A model generated the notes under the pieces. It searched no databases. It was not told the origin of the DNA and saw only the letters and a list, made by a program, of their open reading frames with translations. A DNA stretch of 64,000 nucleotides from CAVQEG01 sp963711465 (GTDB lineage: Bacteria > Bacteroidota > Ignavibacteria > OLB7). Below are positions 59,601 through 64,000 of the stretch, piece after piece; position 1 is the stretch's first letter, and each line of letters starts with the position of its first letter. Location of the stretch: assembly GCA_963711465.1 (NCBI GenBank), contig CAVQEG010000003.1, positions 1 to 64,000 of the forward strand. The letters are read 5' to 3'. A program made the translations under genes and the position numbers.

Positions 59601-59659
59601 ATCTCGGCGACAGCTGCATGGGATGGAGCGGGAAGCCGGTTCATGTTCAATGCGTCCAA
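56609..59659 (-). CDS. STAND NTPase-TPR protein (paralogue D), 5'-truncated
   Basis: 1016 aa. Homology to its relatives starts only at about residue 28 (KDPQLLARWPWIEE), so most of DUF4062 (about 100 residues with the ISSTFRD and RWGL motifs) is missing. The start ATG sits in DNA that seems to belong to the neighbouring gene. The NTPase is complete: Walker A AESGSGKSS (185-193) and Walker B LLVIDGINQL (270-279). The TPR block (about 620-850) contains near-identical units, and the common tail follows. It may be expressed as an effector-less NTPase or be a pseudogene in the making. Confidence 0.82.
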   Translation of the reverse strand: MDALNMNRLPAPSHAAVAEMRRNGANSGKDPQLLARWPWIEEAAMEGASIIDLEFRHGVLNAEEGNGRTARFYFRRQRERLDASGSSDQEREKLDVLKHRVREAGQPIEEFRDPVSLGEMVYDELIEIIKRDFADARPPTPLEAERSKHVAFAASRRRAYIPNPEYLKRLNDWFASEDQPLIIYAESGSGKSSLVSFWCEQLRRRQPELPIVEHYVGIGAGGSDHLGIIRHVMEEIKERFDRSEELPTKPEEMERDFANWLGFSVGRPLLLVIDGINQLTGRALELHWLPPMMPAGVKLVISSTVEQTLVDLRSRGWSELGMQPLKEREREAVVVRFLAEYHKALSPEQVKLIAEDAKCSHPLFLRTLLEELRLHGTHEHLERALMALLATTGTEDLFQRVLERLEDDYGTKSVREVMSLLWCSRGGLNEEELAELTGIGRLKLSTLLLGLDYHLVRRDGVLTFFHDYLRRAVEKRYLTQSSARQERYRLLAEYFERAEITLRTTLELLHALERSGDRGRVDVELSRIERFMELWRSEEYEVLRLWSEREVAEVTRAYGVGLAAWEAQERSDVERIAVLGAIGTFYERIGAWSESERMERRRLETARTLGDRAAETAALVSLSWVTQELGRMEDAEALARQAEEISLELGDRRGIGRAMNNRGNVHTDRGEYIEALACFAEQEEISRALGDRGGIAAAVGNRGNVYASRGEYIEALACYAEQEEISRALGDRRGIARVVGNRGFVHGERDEYIEALACFAEWEEISRALGDRRGIANAVGNRGFVYWSLGEYIEALACFAEWEEISRALGDRRGIANAVGNRGFVHASRGEYSEALACYREAATEHRQIGYRYGLTYWLDGTANVLVELVEAGDSTTPDSLSEYVPGAEPKTWRAQALAMAREHAEECATISEELSKEDTLFSARVLLTRIAAAGGQRDAALQQLAALLEESTDDEQRAELHYRLRKLDAADMDHRTEALRLFETLFEKTPKYDYRKRIDELSKPTTPDSDDAAAQ
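57181..57780. repeat. Five 120-bp tandem repeats encoding TPR units
   Basis: Units start at 57181, 57301, 57421, 57541 and 57661. The first two are identical over a core of about 106 bp and differ only near their ends; units three and four differ from them by a modest number of bases; the fifth has diverged. Each encodes one 40-residue TPR (GDRRGIANAVGNRGFVY...) of paralogue D. Confidence 0.95.
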
Positions 59660-61418
59660 TGCTCCACTTCAGGTGCCGCCGCGTTTCGCTCAGGGAACGA
59701 TTGCAGGAATCACCGAACCGGGATGGACGGTCGAGCTCTACGATGGCGGGACGCTGTCGAATGTCGTCGAGGCAGACAGTGCCGGCAGATATTCTATTCC
59801 GGTCGACTGGGTATTTGGTGGTCGTCGACTTCAGTTCGTGGAAATCAGTCGAAACGGGGAACGACGCGTCCGCGACTATCGATATATGATTCCCACGCAG
59901 ATGAGCATCCCCGGTGAGCTCACCTATGACATCGCGGGTGAGCTCGACGTCGGAGAGTCCGGAGTCGATCGAAGCTCGACGAGATTTCTCACAGGGGTTG
60001 CCGAGACGAAGTATGGCGTATCACCGTGGTTGACGTTGACATCGCGAACGATTTTGGACCGCACGGATTTTGATCACCTGGGATTCGCGTCATTGGATGC
60101 CGATATCGCTGCACGGCTATGGCCTGGCGGGATGGCAGCAATCGAGGCCGGCGTCGATATTCGCCGCGGCCTCATCAGAGCCGCCTATTCCGACGCACCA
60201 TGCGATGGGCTGCAGTACTCTCTGAACCTCGAGCGATACGCACCCTCAACGGGCCAGGTGTCCGCCTCAGCGGCTGTGGGAGCGTCGATGGGACGCGTGT
60301 CATCCTACGTTGCGGCGCGTATGCGGCGGGACGCACGGGGAACGTATGCCGACGGCGTGGCGTACATCGCGGTGCCGATGAGCTCGCTGTCGCTCGGTCT
60401 GTCGTGCCGGGTTCGGGCTGAGTCTGCCAGTGAAACCACCGGTGAAATCCGATGGCCGGGCGACATGAGAATCCTTCCGCCGGAGTCGGCGATCACCGCC
60501 ACCTGTTCACCGACGCGGACGAGTGTGCTGCGCGCGCGCGCGGCGTTCCAGGGTTTGAATTCGGTTCCGCAATCGATCGATGTCGACCAGACGTTCATAC
60601 TTGGGCGGCTGATGCGCGTTACACTCGGGTGCGAGGTCGATTCACTCGACTGGAACGGATCGACAGTATTCGCCCAATTGAGTCTCGATCTCCCCGTGGG
60701 CAGGATGGACGCATCGGCGGTGAGAAGGTCGGACGACATAACGCTCTCGAGCCACCTCGCAGGTTCAGCACTCGTCGGAACCACCGGCATCTCCGTCACC
60801 TCGGGTTCATCTGTCGGCTTTACCGCCCTTCGCGTGTTCGGATATTATGATGCGAATTCCAACGGTCGATTCGATGACGGCGACACGAGTCTCGGATCGC
60901 TCAATGCGACGTTGGAGCGCAATGGGTATCGCATGGGTGAACCGAACAGCGAGTTCACGGGATTGATTTCCGGAGTTCCTTATGTGCTCGACGTGGATAA
61001 GTGGAGCCATGCCGGACAGGGCATGTTCCCCTCCCGCCAACGGCTGGCGGTATATACGCTTCCGAGTGCCGTGCAGAACGTGTGGGTTCCCTTCGCCCAG
61101 GGATTCGATGTTTCCGGAAGCGTCGAGCTGATCCTTCCGAATGACACCCGGCGGTCGTCGGTATCGGTGTTCAACGGACTTCGGATCTCTCTGGTATGCG
61201 ACCAGACCGGTGCGCGATATGACGGCGAGGTATTTCAGGATGGAAGTCTTCTCGTGATGGGTGTCGGCGCCGGCAGGTATCGGATCGAATTTGACGACGT
61301 GCAGTTGCAGTCCCGTCGAATTGCACTGGCGGCTCAACCACCGATTACTGCGATTGACGGCAATCAGACCCGGCTTCCGGCGATTTCGTTCGAGCCGCTG
61401 CGTCAAGTGACGAATTGA
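59643..61418 (+). CDS. Outer-membrane usher-like protein, 5'-truncated
   Basis: 591 aa from the ATG at 59643. The beta-rich sequence fits the later part of a fimbrial-usher or large beta-barrel protein: a FAQGTIAG.TEPGWTVELYDGG and SIPVDWVFGGRRLQFV plug-like segment, then alternating amphipathic strands (RVSSYVAARMRRD, AYIAVPMSSLSLGLSC), and a FGYYDANSNGRFDDGD segment with a Ca2+-type loop before a C-terminal carboxypeptidase-like domain. There is no signal peptide, so the first part of the gene is lost at the junction with paralogue D. It is probably non-functional unless the start is remade. Confidence 0.55.
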   Translation: MFNASNAPLQVPPRFAQGTIAGITEPGWTVELYDGGTLSNVVEADSAGRYSIPVDWVFGGRRLQFVEISRNGERRVRDYRYMIPTQMSIPGELTYDIAGELDVGESGVDRSSTRFLTGVAETKYGVSPWLTLTSRTILDRTDFDHLGFASLDADIAARLWPGGMAAIEAGVDIRRGLIRAAYSDAPCDGLQYSLNLERYAPSTGQVSASAAVGASMGRVSSYVAARMRRDARGTYADGVAYIAVPMSSLSLGLSCRVRAESASETTGEIRWPGDMRILPPESAITATCSPTRTSVLRARAAFQGLNSVPQSIDVDQTFILGRLMRVTLGCEVDSLDWNGSTVFAQLSLDLPVGRMDASAVRRSDDITLSSHLAGSALVGTTGISVTSGSSVGFTALRVFGYYDANSNGRFDDGDTSLGSLNATLERNGYRMGEPNSEFTGLISGVPYVLDVDKWSHAGQGMFPSRQRLAVYTLPSAVQNVWVPFAQGFDVSGSVELILPNDTRRSSVSVFNGLRISLVCDQTGARYDGEVFQDGSLLVMGVGAGRYRIEFDDVQLQSRRIALAAQPPITAIDGNQTRLPAISFEPLRQVTN

Positions 61419-61725
61419 CCGCAGTTCTCGATGCGCGCCTCGGCGGCCGACATGGTTCGCGGCATTCGGCCGGCGCGACGTCGTCCACTGCATCTGAGCG
61501 CTTCGGGCACCATTCCTTTCACTCCGCGTCCCGTCGCCGTACCTTGAAGCATCCTGCAGGTGGTCGAAACGGGCTGTGGGATGTGATTGTCCGAGGCTCG
61601 GTAGAATTCGTCCAGTGAACCACTGCCTGCTGCATTCGATGTCGACGCGTCGGAGGTCAGAAGAAATTTTGACCGTGCCCAGTGATGTGAGGCGGCGCGG
61701 TGCGAGAACGATTGCCGCAGGCCAA
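61419..61725. other. Long spacer upstream of an isolated terminator
   Basis: No protein gene is convincing. The region ends in a strong intrinsic terminator, which leaves room for either a long 3' trailer of the usher-like gene or an independent small RNA. It matches none of the common structured RNAs I tried to recognise (SRP RNA, tmRNA, RNase P). Confidence 0.35.
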
Positions 61726-61760
61726 GGGGAGCGGATGCGCATCCGCTCCCCGATTTTTTT
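61726..61760 (+). terminator. Intrinsic (rho-independent) terminator
   Basis: Perfect 26-bp palindrome (13-bp arms around ggggagcggatgc) followed directly by ga and seven T residues. It is the best intrinsic terminator in the window, about 310 bp after the nearest stop codon on this strand. Confidence 0.85.
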
Positions 61761-61927
61761 ATACGCCGACCCACCGCGCCCGCCTCTCGCCCGGTTGCAC
61801 CCGACACCGCCGCGCGCTACCTTTGCCCGCCCGGCGGCCGGGCCTCCCCCATCTCCACGACTGTTTCGTTCCCGCGCGCATATACGTTCTGCGCACTCTT
61901 TCAGTCACATCAACAGGAGACGGCGCC

Positions 61928-62578
61928 ATGGACAATGAGCTTTCGAACCAACCCGAACTGAACGTCGGAGAAATTATCTCCAACGGGATTCAGATCGGAT
62001 TGAAGAACTTCGTTCCGCTGCTGCTCACCTACATCCTGTTCGTCATCACCTTCTGGATTCCCTATTTGAACATCGGCACGTTCATCGGGATGCAGGATCT
62101 GGTGCCGAAAATGAGCCGCAACGAGTCGATCTCTCCTACAGCGATCTTCGACTCGAAGTACCGGCAGAACATCGGTGAGTTCTTTCTGCTGGCCGGGTTG
62201 TTCTACGCCGGAATTCTCTTCGGGTACGTCTTCATGATCGTGGGGGCATTTGTCGTCGGAATGTCGTGGATGCTTGCAATGCCCCTGTTCGTCGATCGTG
62301 GAGTGGGTCCGATCGAGGCACTGCGGATGAGCAACCGTCTTACCTATGGCAATAAGGCGAACATCTTTCTGGCGATCATCGGATTCGAAATCGCCATCGC
62401 GGCGGTGTACCTGATTCTCATGATGATCAACAAGACGCTGGCCGGCATCGTGGGGTTCATCGCAATTATACTCCTTGCACCGATCATCATCGGAATGACG
62501 GCCTACATCTACGGGCGTCTCGTTCCAGGCGCGGCAATGAACGACGATATGGAGCCGAGCGTGGCTCCGGCGGTGTAG
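61928..62578 (+). CDS. Multi-pass membrane protein, unknown function
   Basis: 216 aa from the ATG at 61928, with ribosome-binding sequence aggaga eight bases upstream. Five or so membrane helices (about 28-48, 80-102, 104-120, 146-170, 175-198). The pattern of a soluble Asn/Glu start, a VGEIISNGIQIGLKNF opening helix and a Gly-Val-Gly-rich core (FVDRGVGPIEALRMSNRLTYGN) resembles DUF975/GlpM-like or YciC-type integral proteins common in Bacteroidota. The function is not known. Confidence 0.7.
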   Translation: MDNELSNQPELNVGEIISNGIQIGLKNFVPLLLTYILFVITFWIPYLNIGTFIGMQDLVPKMSRNESISPTAIFDSKYRQNIGEFFLLAGLFYAGILFGYVFMIVGAFVVGMSWMLAMPLFVDRGVGPIEALRMSNRLTYGNKANIFLAIIGFEIAIAAVYLILMMINKTLAGIVGFIAIILLAPIIIGMTAYIYGRLVPGAAMNDDMEPSVAPAV

Positions 62579-62608
62579 TCTCCACGACGAATCCGCACGA
62601 AACATGTT

Positions 62609-62642
62609 CCGGGCGCAGTCCGATACGTCGGCCTGCGCCCGG
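62609..62642. terminator. Hairpin between convergent genes
   Basis: Perfect 10-bp stem (ccgggcgcag with ctgcgcccgg) with a 14-nt loop, 30 bp after the membrane-protein stop and 23 bp before the end of the opposing gene. The trailing bases ttgcgttt give a weak U-tract on the + strand. Confidence 0.55.
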
Positions 62643-62664
62643 TTGCGTTTCAGCGGGCTCGGGT

Positions 62665-64000
62665 TCATTCCACGATCAGAGTCCCCATGAATTCAGGTAC
62701 TGAATCCGGTCGGACGATCCGTACCAGGTAGACGCCGGCAGAGAGGCGGCCCCTGTGCACCACTACTTGCTGACTTCCACCACCGGGGATGCGCGCGACC
62801 TCCTCGCCACGCAGGGTGCAGATGCTGATGGATGTCTGCCGCATTCCGTCGGGAAGTCGAATCATCGCCGTGGTCGTCAGAGGATTGGGCGTAATGCTGA
62901 ATTCCGCACGAAGTGATGATGCAGGTACGGCCGTTGCCGGAACGAACTCATGGGCGCCGGCATCGATCGAACCTGCGATTGGGCGTGGAGCTCCGGATGC
63001 GGTTGCGCGGTATTCAAACGTCGGACGAAGGTCGAATGTGTCAATGGTGCGAGGAACTACTCCTGCGTCAACGGCGGGAGAGGACGCCATGAGTTCATAG
63101 TCGTTCGACGTCGGGTCGACCAGGCCGGCATCGGCAACCGAAGTGACGACGTTGCCATCGTTCACCACCGAGTCGGCGGTGCCGCTCAGGAACGTTCCGG
63201 GACCAGCCGCAATGTTGTTGATCACCTCGACGAGGTCCGTCCCGTCTTTCACATTGACAAACACACCCGTATGCCGTTCGTTTACGATGGTATTATTCAC
63301 CATGATCAGCCGTTGCGGACCCGGATTGGAGAGCCCTTCGAGCCCGTAGCCGACCATGTTCGAATTCTCGGTCGACTCGCCCTGCTGAATTTCATTGCCG
63401 ACGACGATCGCCGTTCCGCCGTTCGGCAGATCGATCTCGCGGCTGCCGGTGCCGTCGGACTCCGTCGCGAGGCGATTGTAGAGGACGTAGGTCGCGTAGG
63501 CGCGGCTCTTCAGCTCATGGCCCGAGACCGCACCGTGCGAGTAATTGAATCGAAACGTGAGTGAACGGACGTGGTTGATGTAGAGGTTATGCGAGAACCC
63601 GTCGCCTGCGCCGTTGTGGAAGAATTCACAGTGCTCGATGACGATGTCGCTCTCCGAATTGTCGCCGGCAAGGATCCCATCCTGATTGTCGTGGAAATAG
63701 CAGTCGCGGACGGTGAGATTGGTCCCTTCCTCGCGAATTCCCGCACCGTTATTGTCGGGAACCGTACAGAGGGAGAATTCGATGGACTCGACGGTAACGT
63801 TGTTGCCGGAAATGACCCAGATGGCCTTGCCACCGTAGCTGTTGCCATTGGCGCGCATGTGGGCGCGTCCGCCCACCCCCATGAGCACGAGGTCGTTTGC
63901 CGCCCAGCGGGCGACGTCGCCGACATAGATGCCGCCGTCGATTGCCACCGTATCGCCATTGTGCACGAGCGCGGAGACGTCGCTCGGGGCACGATACGTG
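62665..64000 (-). CDS. Right-handed beta-helix protein with T9SS sorting domain (5' end outside window)
   Basis: The frame stays open to the window edge (at least 444 codons), so the N-terminus and signal peptide are missing here. Parallel beta-helix rungs are visible (NNVTVESIEFSLC, NLTVRDCYFHDNQDGI, SDIVIEHCEFFHNG, SLTFRFNYSHG, GTAIVVGNEI), as in pectate-lyase-like or polysaccharide-binding proteins. The residues are not sufficient to name a catalytic site. The last 80 residues (SITPNPLTTTAMIRL to MGTLIVE) are a T9SS type A sorting domain, so it is exported and cell-surface attached or released. Confidence 0.82.
   Translation of the reverse strand, partial: TYRAPSDVSALVHNGDTVAIDGGIYVGDVARWAANDLVLMGVGGRAHMRANGNSYGGKAIWVISGNNVTVESIEFSLCTVPDNNGAGIREEGTNLTVRDCYFHDNQDGILAGDNSESDIVIEHCEFFHNGAGDGFSHNLYINHVRSLTFRFNYSHGAVSGHELKSRAYATYVLYNRLATESDGTGSREIDLPNGGTAIVVGNEIQQGESTENSNMVGYGLEGLSNPGPQRLIMVNNTIVNERHTGVFVNVKDGTDLVEVINNIAAGPGTFLSGTADSVVNDGNVVTSVADAGLVDPTSNDYELMASSPAVDAGVVPRTIDTFDLRPTFEYRATASGAPRPIAGSIDAGAHEFVPATAVPASSLRAEFSITPNPLTTTAMIRLPDGMRQTSISICTLRGEEVARIPGGGSQQVVVHRGRLSAGVYLVRIVRPDSVPEFMGTLIVE

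Overview
The window is about 62% GC, densely coded, and carries no rRNA or tRNA that I can recognise. Three proteins end in a type IX secretion (Por) sorting domain (ends near 20120, 39826 and 62665). DapD, a class A PBP, PurK and half of a cobalamin methionine synthase are also present. This points to a high-GC member of the Bacteroidota/Ignavibacteriota (FCB) group, something like Ignavibacteria or Kapabacteria. The assignment is inferred from gene content only.

Left part (1-26.5 kb), mostly housekeeping: a transposase fragment, a DUF2156 acyl/aminoacyl-transferase-like membrane protein, dapD, a PBP1A-type peptidoglycan synthase, an AddA/AddB-like helicase-nuclease, a lipoprotein, an RRM RNA-binding protein, a split metH, an NYN-domain nuclease divergent from a six-HTH DNA-binding protein, a large cysteine-repeat T9SS cargo, a TonB-like protein, purK, a VOC protein and a PDZ/Gly-Asp-repeat secreted protein. 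A repeat nest at 20.1-22.5 kb holds hairpins, a 35-bp minisatellite, a 75-bp inverted-repeat pair and a 7-bp microsatellite abutting purK.

Centre (26.6-39.8 kb), a restriction/defence-like operon on the minus strand: SNF2 helicase with a DUF3883-like C-terminus, DUF1156 DNA methylase, a small membrane protein, a HEPN-DUF499 ATPase, and a DUF262 (GmrSD-type) gene cut by an ISL3-family insertion sequence. A Fic C-terminal remnant lies next to it. The set resembles described helicase-methylase-ATPase defence systems.

Right part (39.8-64 kb): an FG-GAP beta-propeller T9SS protein, then a family of tandem minus-strand paralogues with DUF4062 (TEP1/NPHP3-like N-terminus), a STAND/NACHT-type NTPase and 40-residue TPR repeats. 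There are two large intact-looking members, one member lacking most of its N-terminal domain, one TPR-only member and two N-terminal relics. One member carries near-identical 120-bp TPR units whose differences cluster at the unit ends. Interspersed are a lipoprotein, a methyltransferase, a REP-associated IS200-like transposase (RAYT) between two oppositely oriented arrays of its likely REP repeats, and a cyclopropane-fatty-acid synthase. The right end holds a 5'-truncated usher-like gene, a multi-pass membrane protein and a partial beta-helix T9SS protein.

The best candidate for an undescribed system is the DUF4062-STAND-TPR cluster, which looks like a birth-and-death family of bacterial NLR-like sensors beside a modification/ATPase defence operon.
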